Source of the DNA: G965207345 sp965207345
GTDB lineage: Bacteria > Pseudomonadota > Gammaproteobacteria > PS1 > Pseudothioglobaceae
Assembly (NCBI GenBank): GCA_965207345.1
Contig: OZ242280.1
Coordinates: 992,001-1,056,000, forward strand
Direction of reading: 5' to 3'
DNA: 64,000 nucleotides
The notes beneath the pieces are model-generated. The model ran no database searches. It was given only the letters and a program-made list of their open reading frames with translations, and had not been told where the DNA came from. The position numbers and the translations under genes were made by a program. Positions 26,379 to 34,861 of the stretch are shown here, in pieces (positions within the stretch are counted from its first letter, which is position 1; each line of letters begins with the position of its first letter).

Positions 26379-26726
26379 ATGAAAAATAACTTTACTAAAC
26401 TTTATGATAAAAATTTTCGTCGTAATTTAAGAAATGCACCAGGAGAATATGCCCAAAAGTTAGGTTATCATCTCGGTGATGCTAAAGTGCAGGTAGTAAC
26501 AAATACTGGTGATGTTGTTTATATGGCAATTAACTACGATGATGATACTGGTATAGATCTTAAAAAAATGCGAGGTGCAGGGAATAAAAAGAGTTCACTT
26601 GGTTCAGCAGGTTCAATAAGCTCAATTTCAACAGAAAGCTCAACGGTAAGCTCATTTGGAACACTTGGCAGTGTGAGTACAAGCAGACCTGAACCTCCTC
26701 CTGGCCCTGGTCCTGATCCGTATTAA
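26379..26726 (+). CDS. NHLP-leader-like small protein A (possible RiPP precursor)
   Basis: A 115-residue protein, start taken at ATG 26379 because the sister gene has its ribosome-binding site before the equivalent ATG; an in-frame TTG lies six codons upstream. Residues 1-55 follow the nitrile-hydratase-like leader pattern: LYDKNFRRNLRNAPGEYAQ, LGYHLGDAKVQVVTNTGD, VVYMAIN, then a short acidic-to-glycine hinge (DLKKMRGAGN). The tail is rich in Ser, Thr and Gly without Cys or Lys (GSAGSISSIS, STVSSFGTLGSVST), then ends in a Pro-rich stretch (RPEPPPGPGPDPY). No maturation enzyme, protease or exporter gene adjoins. The precursor role is inferred from leader similarity and from the duplicated pair; another small exported protein is possible. 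Confidence 0.65.
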   Translation: MKNNFTKLYDKNFRRNLRNAPGEYAQKLGYHLGDAKVQVVTNTGDVVYMAINYDDDTGIDLKKMRGAGNKKSSLGSAGSISSISTESSTVSSFGTLGSVSTSRPEPPPGPGPDPY

Positions 26727-26780
26727 TCTGCTTTTAGCTTATGTGAGAAAATAATACTTTAGTTAAATTTGGAGATAGAA

Positions 26781-27098
26781 ATGAAAAATAACTTTACTAA
26801 ACTTTATGATAAAAATTTTCGTCGTAATTTAAGAAATGCACCAGGAGAATATGCCCAAAAGTTAGGTTATCATCTTGGTGATGCTAAGGTGCAGGTAGTA
26901 ACAAATACTGGTGATATTGTTTATATGGCAATTAACCATGATGACAGTGATGTAGATCTCAAAAAAGTGCGAGGTTCAGGTAATAAACTGAGTTCAACTG
27001 GTTCAGCAGCTTCACTAAGCACAGTTTCAACAGAAACCTCAACAGTCTTATGCGTGGGTACAATTGGCACTGTAAGCACAAGAAGTATAAATAAATAA
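26781..27098 (+). CDS. NHLP-leader-like small protein B (possible RiPP precursor)
   Basis: A 105-residue sister of the preceding gene, 54 bases downstream, with ribosome-binding site GGAGA before ATG 26781. The first ~50 residues differ from copy A at one or two positions (Ile for Val in DIVYMAIN). After the hinge (DLKKVRGSGN) the tails diverge: GSAASLSTVSTETS, TVLCVGTIGTVST, ending RSINK, with one Cys and no Pro-rich end. Conserved leader plus variable Ser/Thr-rich core is the usual pattern of RiPP precursor families made by tandem duplication. tsaC begins 28 bases downstream, so read-through into tsaC-hemF-tusA is likely. Confidence 0.65.
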   Translation: MKNNFTKLYDKNFRRNLRNAPGEYAQKLGYHLGDAKVQVVTNTGDIVYMAINHDDSDVDLKKVRGSGNKLSSTGSAASLSTVSTETSTVLCVGTIGTVSTRSINK

Positions 27099-27126
27099 TA
27101 AAAGATTATTTTTTTGTAAGTTTTTT

Positions 27127-27690
27127 GTGGTGGCTCGTTATTCCAGGTTTCGTACTCAGCAAGCAGTTATATGTTTAAAAAAAGGCGGCGTGATTGCCCA
27201 TCCTAGTGATACTATTTATGGATTAGCGTGTTTACCTAAATACCCTCAGGCAGCAGAGAAGATATTAGTACTTAAAAACCGCGAGATAGATAAAGGATTA
27301 TTACTTTTATCCTCAGATATTTGTTATATAAGAAGTTATATTAGTTTTAAGTTGGATGAGTATTATTTAGAAAAAATAACTAAAACAAACACACCGACAA
27401 CTTATTTATTACCTGCAAATAGTGGAGTGCCAGTTTATATACGTGGTTGTTTTGATACAGTTGCAGTGCGCATAACATCGCATCCTTTAGTAAAAGCACT
27501 GTGTATTGGCACTAAAAGTGCCTTGCTTTCTAGCAGTGCAAATATTCACGGACTTAGATGTGCTAAAACCATAGTAAAATTAAGTGTTTATTTTAATAGG
27601 CAGTTAGACTATATTCTCGCACCTGTATATCAAAATAAGGCTCGAGCATCAAGTATTAAAAATATTTTGACAGATAAAATAATCAGATGA
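27127..27690 (+). CDS. tsaC: Threonylcarbamoyl-AMP synthase TsaC (YrdC family)
   Basis: TsaC makes threonylcarbamoyl-adenylate from Thr, bicarbonate and ATP for the t6A37 modification of ANN-decoding tRNAs. The 187-residue protein starts with GTG. It has the YrdC motifs KKGGVIAHPSDTIYGLACLP and KNREIDKGLLLL, and later LLSSSANIHG in the nucleotide-binding region. The length fits the short TsaC type without the Sua5 extension. The stop overlaps the hemF start (27687-27690), a pairing also seen in other gammaproteobacteria. Confidence 0.9.
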   Translation: MVARYSRFRTQQAVICLKKGGVIAHPSDTIYGLACLPKYPQAAEKILVLKNREIDKGLLLLSSDICYIRSYISFKLDEYYLEKITKTNTPTTYLLPANSGVPVYIRGCFDTVAVRITSHPLVKALCIGTKSALLSSSANIHGLRCAKTIVKLSVYFNRQLDYILAPVYQNKARASSIKNILTDKIIR

Positions 27691-28592
27691 TTAAAAGAGT
27701 AGAAACATATTTACTTGATTTACAAAAGCGTATTTGTAGTGTACTAGAACAATTAGATAGTAGGGAAAAATTTCAAACTGACCATTGGCAAAAAAAAGAA
27801 AATAATATTGGCAATGGTATTACTAGAGTGATGACAAATGGCGCTGTGTTTGAAAAAGCAGCTGTTAATTTTTCTAAAATAAGTGGTGCACATATGCCAG
27901 CATCTGCCAGTGCAAACCGCCCTGAATTAAGTGGATGTTTTTTTAATGCCACTGGCTTGTCACTGGTGCTACATCCCTTAAACCCTTTTGCACCAACTGT
28001 GCACATGAATGTAAGATTTTTTGTGGCGAGCAAAAAAGATAGAGTACCCGTTTGGTGGTTTGGTGGCAGTTTTGATTTAACACCGTATTACGGTTTCAAA
28101 GAAGATGCTGTGCACTGGCATAAAAGTGCTAAAGTAGCGTGTACGCCATTTGGTTTAGATATTTATCCTCGCTATAAGAAATGGTGCGATAATTATTTTT
28201 ATTTAAAACATAGAAACGAGCCCAGGGGTATTGGAGGTTTATTTTTTGATGATTTAAATGCAGGTGGTTTTGAACACTGTTTTGCATTTACTAAGGTTGT
28301 TGGTGATGCTTTTCTTGATGCTTATTTGCCAATTATAAAGAGACGTAAAGATATTTCTTATAGCGAAGAGAATATTCGTTGGCAACATTATCGTCGCGGT
28401 CGTTATGTAGAGTTTAATTTAGTTTATGATAGAGGTACGCTTTTTGGGCTACAAACAGGTGGACGTAGCGAATCTATTTTAGCATCCCTACCACCTAAGG
28501 TAAGTTGGCAATATCAATATAAGCCTAAACCAAATAGTGCTGAGATGCGCTTATACGAAGAATTTTTAATTGCTAAAGATTGGTTAGAATGA
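27687..28592 (+). CDS. hemF: Oxygen-dependent coproporphyrinogen III oxidase
   Basis: HemF decarboxylates two propionates of coproporphyrinogen III with O2 to give protoporphyrinogen IX in haem synthesis. The 301-residue protein is full length. It contains GISRVM-like GITRVMTNG, ATGLSLVLHPLNPFAPTVHMN, WWFGGSFDLTPYYG, FFDDLNAGGF and YVEFNLVYDRGTLFGLQTGGR, all family hallmarks. It shows the organism can make haem aerobically, consistent with the haem protein MsrQ. It overlaps tsaC and tusA by four bases each. Confidence 0.96.
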   Translation: MIKRVETYLLDLQKRICSVLEQLDSREKFQTDHWQKKENNIGNGITRVMTNGAVFEKAAVNFSKISGAHMPASASANRPELSGCFFNATGLSLVLHPLNPFAPTVHMNVRFFVASKKDRVPVWWFGGSFDLTPYYGFKEDAVHWHKSAKVACTPFGLDIYPRYKKWCDNYFYLKHRNEPRGIGGLFFDDLNAGGFEHCFAFTKVVGDAFLDAYLPIIKRRKDISYSEENIRWQHYRRGRYVEFNLVYDRGTLFGLQTGGRSESILASLPPKVSWQYQYKPKPNSAEMRLYEEFLIAKDWLE

Positions 28593-28825
28593 TAAATTTA
28601 ATTAAAAAAATACAGATTTTAGATGTGAGAAGATTATTATGTCCGTTACCTGTGATTGAGTTAGCCGAAGCTATTATAAAGATTAATTGCAGTGAAGTGA
28701 TTAAAGTAATAGCGACTGATCAGGGTGTGATGCACGATATTCCTACTTGGTGTAGAATTAATAATCACAAGTTACTCAAAATTGAAGAAAGTGATGGCAA
28801 TATTATGCTTTGGGTTCAGAAATAA
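28589..28825 (+). CDS. tusA: TusA-family sulfur carrier protein
   Basis: A small protein of the TusA family, which carries persulfide sulfur from a cysteine desulfurase or rhodanese to tRNA 2-thiouridine synthesis, molybdopterin or sulfur oxidation. About 78 residues from ATG 28589, which overlaps the hemF stop (ATGA); an in-frame TTG three codons earlier is less likely. The CPxP signature with the active cysteine is present as DVRRLLCPLPVIELAEAI. The C-terminal part (VIKVIATDQGVMHDIPTWCR) is also typical. TusBCDE are not in the window, so its exact pathway is open. Confidence 0.88.
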   Translation: MINLIKKIQILDVRRLLCPLPVIELAEAIIKINCSEVIKVIATDQGVMHDIPTWCRINNHKLLKIEESDGNIMLWVQK

Positions 28826-28902
28826 GGTAGAATAGCGTGCTTTTGCTATGGCATGTATTTTTAATGCATGTCAATAGTTTGTTTTTTTAATAAGGGGAAG
28901 GC

Positions 28903-30318
28903 ATGTCTGCAAAAAATGTGATGCAAATGATTAAAGATAATGAAGTGCGGTTTGTTGATTTTCGTTTTACTGATACCAAAGGTAAAGAACAACATATAAG
29001 CGTGCCGAGTCATGCAATTAATACAATTAAACTAAAAGAAGGGCAAATGTTTGACGGCTCTTCCATTGAGGGCTGGAAGAGCATTGATGAATCAGATATG
29101 ATGTTAAAACCAGATACCGCAACAGCGATAATGGATCCATTTTCTGAAGAAACGACGCTTATTCTTCGTTGTGATATTATTGAAACTGAAACAATGGAGG
29201 GTTATGAAAAAGACCCGCGCTTCATTGCAAAAAAAGCCGAATCTTATATGAAAGATATTGGTATCGCTGATATTGCTTATTTTGGTAATGAGCCAGAATT
29301 TTTTGTATTTGATAGTGTAAAGTGGGATACGGGTTTTGGCTTAGGTAAAGCATTTTATGAAATTCATTCAAGTGAAGCAGATTGGGAGTCTATGAGTGAT
29401 TTTGAAGGCGGTAACAAGGGCCATAGACCGCGTATTAAAAAAGGTTATTTTCCAGTGCCACCTGTTGATTCTTTGCATGATTTAAGGGGTGCGATGTCGC
29501 TTGCAATAGAAGAAATGGGTGTTACAACTGAAGTGCACCACCACGAGGTAGGCACGGCTGGGCAATGTGAGATTGGTGCTTTATTTAATACACTTGTTAG
29601 AAAATGTGATGAGACACAAATTTTAAAATACTGTGTGCATAATGTGGCGCATTTGTATGGTAAAACCGCCACTTTTATGCCTAAGCCAATTGCAGTTGAT
29701 AATGGCAATGGTATGCACGTGCATCAATCTCTTAGTAAAAATGGTAAGAATTTATTTGATGGCAACGATTATGCGAATTTATCAAAGATGGCACTTTATT
29801 ATATTGGCGGCATTATCAAACACGCGCGTGTACTCAATGCTTTCACTAATCCCTCTACAAATTCGTATAAACGTTTAGTGCCAGGTTTTGAAGCGCCAGA
29901 AATGCTGTCTTACTCTGCTAAAAATCGCTCTGCTGCCATTCGTATTCCATTTGTTTCTAGTGCAAAAGCACGCCGTGTTGAGGTACGTTTTCCTGATCCA
30001 TCTGCTAATCCATATCTGGCATTTGCAGCAATGTTAATGGCAGGATTAGATGGGATTCAAAATAAAATACATCCAGGCGAGGCAATGGATATTAACCTTT
30101 ATAATTTATCTGAGAAAGAGAAAAAAAGTTTGCCAAAGGTATGCTCTACTTTAAAGCAGGCATTAAATGAGTTGGATGAGGACCGTGCATTTTTATTAAA
30201 AGGTAATGTATTTACTGAGACAATGATTGATGATTATATTGACCTTAAAACTGAAGAGGTAACCGCACTGCTTGCTTCACCTCACCCTATTGAGTTTGAT
30301 ATGTATTATAGTGTTTAG
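28903..30318 (+). CDS. glnA: Glutamine synthetase, type I (GlnA)
   Basis: GlnA condenses glutamate and ammonia to glutamine with ATP. At 471 residues it matches the proteobacterial GSI-beta form. Motifs are FDGSSIEGW, the active-site NEPEFFVFD, EVGTAGQCEI and the ATP-binding KPIAVDNGNGMHVHQSL. The tyrosine in NLYNLSEKE is the expected adenylylation site, so activity is probably controlled by GlnE. A ribosome-binding site (AAGGGGAAGG) precedes the ATG. Other genomes link glnA to NtrBC control; no sigma-54 site was convincingly seen here. Confidence 0.98.
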   Translation: MSAKNVMQMIKDNEVRFVDFRFTDTKGKEQHISVPSHAINTIKLKEGQMFDGSSIEGWKSIDESDMMLKPDTATAIMDPFSEETTLILRCDIIETETMEGYEKDPRFIAKKAESYMKDIGIADIAYFGNEPEFFVFDSVKWDTGFGLGKAFYEIHSSEADWESMSDFEGGNKGHRPRIKKGYFPVPPVDSLHDLRGAMSLAIEEMGVTTEVHHHEVGTAGQCEIGALFNTLVRKCDETQILKYCVHNVAHLYGKTATFMPKPIAVDNGNGMHVHQSLSKNGKNLFDGNDYANLSKMALYYIGGIIKHARVLNAFTNPSTNSYKRLVPGFEAPEMLSYSAKNRSAAIRIPFVSSAKARRVEVRFPDPSANPYLAFAAMLMAGLDGIQNKIHPGEAMDINLYNLSEKEKKSLPKVCSTLKQALNELDEDRAFLLKGNVFTETMIDDYIDLKTEEVTALLASPHPIEFDMYYSV

Positions 30319-30431
30319 TCATAGTCTGCGTTTCAATTTTTTAGTGTATATTAGAGTTTTAGGCTAATATGGCATTTTATTGATATTTTGCTTTGCTGTA
30401 TTATTTGTAAAATATTAGTAGCCTTTTGATT

Positions 30432-31523
30432 ATGACAGATGATATTTTTATCAAGTTTGATCACGTTAAAAAAAGTTACGATGGCAGGACATTCGTTGTT
30501 AAAGACTTAAATTTAGAAATTTTTAGAGGAGAATTTTTAACGATGCTGGGGCCCTCTGGTTCTGGTAAGTCAACATGTCTTATGATGTTATCGGGTTTTG
30601 ATGACCTAACAGGTGGTGCTATACTTGTTAGTGGTAGGCCAATACAAAATACACCATCACATAAGCGTAATATTGGTATGGTATTCCAAAATTACGCCTT
30701 ATTTCCGCACATGACAATTGCCCAGAATTTAGCTTATCCGCTTAAATTTCGTGTTTTAAATCGCTTGGAAGCTCAAAATAGGGTGGATGAATTTTTAGCA
30801 TTAGTACGCCTAGAAAAATTTGCACACCGTTATCCTGCACAACTTTCAGGCGGACAACAACAACGTGTTGCCTTGGCTAGGGCACTTATTTATAAACCTG
30901 ATTTAGTTTTAATGGATGAACCGCTTGGTGCACTTGATAAAAATTTGCGCGGGCAAATGCAATATGAAATTAAAAAATTGCATCAATTACTTGGTTTTAC
31001 CGCAATTTATGTAACACACGACCAGAGCGAAGCATTGACAATGTCGGATAGAGTTTTAGTATTTAATGAGGGAGTTGTGCAGCAACTTGCTGACACAAAA
31101 ACAATTTACAATCAGCCTAAAAATAAATTTGTTGCTAATTTTATTGGTGAGAATAACCAAATCAGCGCGGTGGTTGAAACGCAACTTAACACCCGAGTTT
31201 TAGCCAAAGTGGGTGAGGAAATATCTTTGTTTGCTTTTGCACCAAATTATTATCCACAAGGTAAGCGCGTTGAATTATTTATTCGTCCAGAAAATTTGCT
31301 CATTTTAAATGACAAAAACAGTCACGCAGAAAATGATAACATTATCAAAGTAACTATTAAGCGTATTATTTTTATTGGTGATCACCTAAGAATTTATACT
31401 GAATTTTTATCTGATTATATGCTAGTGATTAAACATCATTATAATCAAAGGGAGTATTTATCAATTGGAGATGAAATAACACTTGGATTTTCGTTTGAAT
31501 ATTGTATTGCATTGAGCGCATAA
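30432..31523 (+). CDS. potA: Polyamine-type ABC transporter ATP-binding protein PotA
   Basis: ATPase of a spermidine/putrescine-type importer. About 363 residues from ATG 30432 (an in-frame TTG two codons earlier is less likely). The nucleotide-binding domain has Walker A GPSGSGKSTCL, Q-loop VFQNYALFPHM, signature LSGGQQQRVALARAL, Walker B LVLMDEPLGALD and the H-loop VTHDQSEALT. A C-terminal TOBE-like regulatory domain follows (about 240-363). It leads a four-gene set encoding ATPase, binding protein and two permeases. The substrate is predicted from the family only. Confidence 0.9.
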   Translation: MTDDIFIKFDHVKKSYDGRTFVVKDLNLEIFRGEFLTMLGPSGSGKSTCLMMLSGFDDLTGGAILVSGRPIQNTPSHKRNIGMVFQNYALFPHMTIAQNLAYPLKFRVLNRLEAQNRVDEFLALVRLEKFAHRYPAQLSGGQQQRVALARALIYKPDLVLMDEPLGALDKNLRGQMQYEIKKLHQLLGFTAIYVTHDQSEALTMSDRVLVFNEGVVQQLADTKTIYNQPKNKFVANFIGENNQISAVVETQLNTRVLAKVGEEISLFAFAPNYYPQGKRVELFIRPENLLILNDKNSHAENDNIIKVTIKRIIFIGDHLRIYTEFLSDYMLVIKHHYNQREYLSIGDEITLGFSFEYCIALSA

Positions 31524-31586
31524 TGTGAAAAATATTTCTAATTATTAAAGTCATGGAAATAAGTGCTAAATTAAAAGGAGGATGCG

Positions 31587-32687
31587 ATGAATATTAGTAA
31601 AATAGTTATAGTATCAGTTGTAGCAATAATTATTGCTGTAGTTGTTTTTTTTGTTTTTAAAGGAAGTGTTGACCCAAATAGAAAATCAATAGACAGCAAA
31701 GATAGTATTACTGTTGTTTCTTTTGGTGGCAGTTATGGTGCAACGCAAAAAAAACATATGATTGAGCCATTTGTCAAAGAAACAGATATTCAGGTATTAT
31801 TTGAAGATTATACAGGTGGTCTTGCAGAATTAAAGGCACAAGTTGAATCAGGGCATGTGTTCTGGGATGTTGTTGATATGGAATATCTTCATTTAGAGCG
31901 TGCGTGCTCTGAGGGTTTATTAGAAATTATTCCACGAGATATTTTAAAACCGGGGGATAATAATCTCAGCGCACAAGATGATTTTTTACCAGAAGCATTT
32001 ATAAACGAATGCGCTGTTGGTAGTATTGTTTGGTCTGTTATTTTTGCATATAGAAATGACTTAGTCATTAAACCAATGAATATTAAAGATTTTTTTGATA
32101 TTGAAAAAATACCAGGTAAGAGGGCACTCAAAAAAAGAGCAGAAATTAATTTAGAATGGGCATTAATTGCAGATGGTGTTGATAAATCTAAAGTTTATGA
32201 AATATTAGCGACTGAATCTGGTGTTAAAAGAGCATTTAAAAAATTAGATAGCATTAAAAAAGATATTATTTGGTTTGATTCTTGGTCACAGCCGCCGCAG
32301 CTTTTAAACGATGGTAGCGTTGTAATGTCACAATCTGCAAACGGGCGTATTTATCGCGCCATTAAAGACAATGGTTCAGATTTTACTATTGTATGGCAAG
32401 GGCAAATGTATGATCTAGATGGCTGGGTAATTCCTAAAGGCAGTAAAAATTTAGAAAATGCGCTGCGTTTTATTACGTTTACAACAGAAACAAAACCATT
32501 GTCTACTATGCAGTTAATGGCTTATGGCCCAACAAGAAAATCATCACAAGATTATATCTCTGATGCAGTTAAAGCACAGCTACCAACGGCGCATTTAGAT
32601 AAAGGCTTAAAGGTTGATAGTGTTTTTTGGGCAGATAATGTAACTAGTTTAAATGAGAGATTTTCAGCGTGGCTATTAAAAAGATAA
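31587..32687 (+). CDS. Polyamine-type ABC transporter substrate-binding protein (PotD-like)
   Basis: A 366-residue periplasmic binding protein with a consensus ribosome-binding site (AAAGGAGG five bases before the ATG). The N-terminal hydrophobic segment (residues 5-24, very rich in Ile and Val) lacks a lipobox Cys and an obvious signal-peptidase site, so the protein may be membrane-anchored. The mature part fits the PotD/spermidine-binding group: VVSFGGSYGATQKKHMIEPF, WDVVDMEYLHLERACSEGLLE, DGWVIPKGSKNLENALRFI. The residues that would bind polyamine could not be assigned with confidence. Aromatic or other amines are an alternative substrate. Confidence 0.85.
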   Translation: MNISKIVIVSVVAIIIAVVVFFVFKGSVDPNRKSIDSKDSITVVSFGGSYGATQKKHMIEPFVKETDIQVLFEDYTGGLAELKAQVESGHVFWDVVDMEYLHLERACSEGLLEIIPRDILKPGDNNLSAQDDFLPEAFINECAVGSIVWSVIFAYRNDLVIKPMNIKDFFDIEKIPGKRALKKRAEINLEWALIADGVDKSKVYEILATESGVKRAFKKLDSIKKDIIWFDSWSQPPQLLNDGSVVMSQSANGRIYRAIKDNGSDFTIVWQGQMYDLDGWVIPKGSKNLENALRFITFTTETKPLSTMQLMAYGPTRKSSQDYISDAVKAQLPTAHLDKGLKVDSVFWADNVTSLNERFSAWLLKR

Positions 32688-32731
32688 AAGGTTTTAATTG
32701 AAATTTATTTTAGTTTAACCTTGATGAATTA

Positions 32732-33949
32732 ATGACAACTATCGTGCAATCAATTCATCATCACAAGAGGCGTATTAAGGCAGTGTTATTGGTAATGCCT
32801 TTGCTAGTGTCGCTTTTTGTATTTTTTTTAGCTCCTATTGCTTATATACTTTACAAAAGCTTTTATAATCCAGTAGTTTCTGAATTATTGCCTAAAACTT
32901 TGTCATCACTTGAAAATTGGAATTACGATGGGAGCGGTTTACCAGAAGATAAGACTTATAAAATTTTTGCTCTTGAGTTAAAAATTTTATCTGAGGTGCG
33001 TCTATCAGGTAAATTGGCTGAGCAAATTAATCATATTTTACCGCATAGTGGCGCAGTAATTAAACGCACTGCACGCGCTTTAAAAACACTTCAATTTAGT
33101 AAACAAGAAGATTTTAAAAAACTACTTGGCAATTTAGATGCAATATGGCTGAGCCCTGATATTTGGGCAGGTATCAAAAATTCAGGTTCTGTTTTCACAC
33201 TCAATTATTATGCTAATGCCCTAGATTACAATGTCGGACTAGCAGGTGATTTTATCAAACGCCCTGGGTCATCAAGGGTGTATATTCCTATTTTAACAAA
33301 AACACTTTGGATTGCACTGCTTATCACGCTGATTTGTTTTGCATTTGGTTATCCCGTTGCTTATTATATTGCCTCTGTACATGGGCATCATGCAAACATA
33401 CTACTTATGCTTGTTTTACTACCTTTTTGGACATCTTTTTTAGTGCGTACAACTGCGTGGATTGCTATTTTACAAACTGATGGTATTGTAAATAAAACTT
33501 TGCTTTATTTTAATTTAATTTCTAAACCGCTTGACATACTCTACAATCAGTTTGCTACTATCCTGGCAATGGTACATATTCTTATGCCATTTATGATTTT
33601 GCCCCTTTATAGCGTGATGAAGGGCATTGATAAATCTTATTTACATGCTTCTAAATCGCTTGGTGCAAATAGCATTCGGTCTTTTATATATATTTATTTC
33701 CCATTGAGCCTACCAGGTGTTATGGCAGGGGCGCTATTGGTATTTGTAATTTCTCTTGGTTATTATATAACGCCTGCTTTACTAGGTGGAATTGATGGGC
33801 AACTTATGAGCAATTTAGTGGTATTACATATGCGTGAGACAAATAATTGGCAACTTGGGGCAGCACTGAGTACCATTCTTTTGATTTTAGTGCTTGTACT
33901 GTACGTGATTTACGATAAATGGATTGGGTTTGATAAACTAAAATTTTAG
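32732..33949 (+). CDS. potB: Polyamine-type ABC transporter permease PotB
   Basis: A 405-residue inner-membrane permease. The first helix (about 17-41) is followed by a long hydrophilic region of about 140 residues before the remaining five helices. This is an extended version of the usual six-helix PotB, seen in the longer PotB-like permeases. The coupling-loop EAA motif (DKSYLHASKSLGANSIRSFIYIYFPLSLPGV) is clear and should contact PotA. The next gene begins three bases after the stop. Confidence 0.88.
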   Translation: MTTIVQSIHHHKRRIKAVLLVMPLLVSLFVFFLAPIAYILYKSFYNPVVSELLPKTLSSLENWNYDGSGLPEDKTYKIFALELKILSEVRLSGKLAEQINHILPHSGAVIKRTARALKTLQFSKQEDFKKLLGNLDAIWLSPDIWAGIKNSGSVFTLNYYANALDYNVGLAGDFIKRPGSSRVYIPILTKTLWIALLITLICFAFGYPVAYYIASVHGHHANILLMLVLLPFWTSFLVRTTAWIAILQTDGIVNKTLLYFNLISKPLDILYNQFATILAMVHILMPFMILPLYSVMKGIDKSYLHASKSLGANSIRSFIYIYFPLSLPGVMAGALLVFVISLGYYITPALLGGIDGQLMSNLVVLHMRETNNWQLGAALSTILLILVLVLYVIYDKWIGFDKLKF

Positions 33950-33952
33950 CTG

Positions 33953-34789
33953 ATGTCTAAATATATTCTAGTGCAAAAAATTTGGGATTATTGTTTTTTA
34001 TTACTAGTCATTTCTGTGCTTTTCTTTTTGATATTTCCAGTTATTGTAATTGTGCCGCTCTCATTTAATGCTGAACCATTTTTTAGTTTTACACAGGGAA
34101 TGTTAAATTTAGAAAGAGATGCTTATTCACTTAAATGGTATACAACCTTTTTTGCCGATGATAATTGGCAATTAGCAATTAGGAATAGTTTTTATTTTGC
34201 ATTTAGCGCAATGATATTTGCTAGCATTTTGGGCACACTAGCAGCATTGGGCTTGTCATCTAAGTATATGCCTTTTAAATCTGGCATCAATGCAATAATT
34301 CTCTCTCCAATAATTATACCTGTTGTGGTTATCGCTACGGGCATGTATTTTTTTTATGTTTATATTGATATTGTAGAATCAGATTTTGCCATTATTATCG
34401 CACACACTATGCTAGGTGTGCCATTTGTTGTTATTACTGTGAGTGCAACTCTAGTTGGTTTTGACAGAACCCTATTAAAAGCAGCACGCTCATTAGGCGC
34501 TAATGCTGTTTACAGTTTTTTCAGTATTACACTTCCCATCATACGTCCGGGCGTTATCTCGGGTGCATTATTTGCCTTTGTTACTTCTTTTGATGAAGTG
34601 GTAATTGTACTTTTTATGGCAACAGCTGAGCAGCGCACCATCCCTAAGCAAATGTTTTCTGGGTTAAGAGAAGAGATTAGCCCAACTATTTTAGCAGCAG
34701 CGACTTTGTTACTCGTCATTTCTATTTTGTTGCTTATTACCACGTATTATTTAAGCTATAGGGCAAAATACAAAACAAAAACACTATAA
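33953..34789 (+). CDS. potC: Polyamine-type ABC transporter permease PotC
   Basis: The second permease of the importer, 278 residues with about six hydrophobic helices. The EAA loop reads DRTLLKAARSLGANAVYSFFSITLPIIRPGV. TSFDEVVIVLFM near the end is typical of PotC. It follows potB with three bases between and probably shares its message. The set potA-potD-potB-potC has the binding protein second, unlike E. coli potABCD. Confidence 0.9.
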   Translation: MSKYILVQKIWDYCFLLLVISVLFFLIFPVIVIVPLSFNAEPFFSFTQGMLNLERDAYSLKWYTTFFADDNWQLAIRNSFYFAFSAMIFASILGTLAALGLSSKYMPFKSGINAIILSPIIIPVVVIATGMYFFYVYIDIVESDFAIIIAHTMLGVPFVVITVSATLVGFDRTLLKAARSLGANAVYSFFSITLPIIRPGVISGALFAFVTSFDEVVIVLFMATAEQRTIPKQMFSGLREEISPTILAAATLLLVISILLLITTYYLSYRAKYKTKTL

Positions 34790-34861
34790 TAAAATATTTG
34801 CAAATGTATAAAATTTTATGTTATTTAATACATTAAAATAATTATTTTTTAAAATGAAAAT

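Noticed and set aside
26379..27098. Lanthipeptide precursors
   Set aside because: The Ser/Thr-rich tails contain no Cys (copy A) or only one (copy B), so thioether rings as in lanthipeptides are unlikely to be the main modification.
34790..34861. Rho-independent terminator after potC (ATAAAATTTTAT palindrome)
   Set aside because: The palindrome has no G-C pairs and would be too weak; such AT palindromes are common by chance here.
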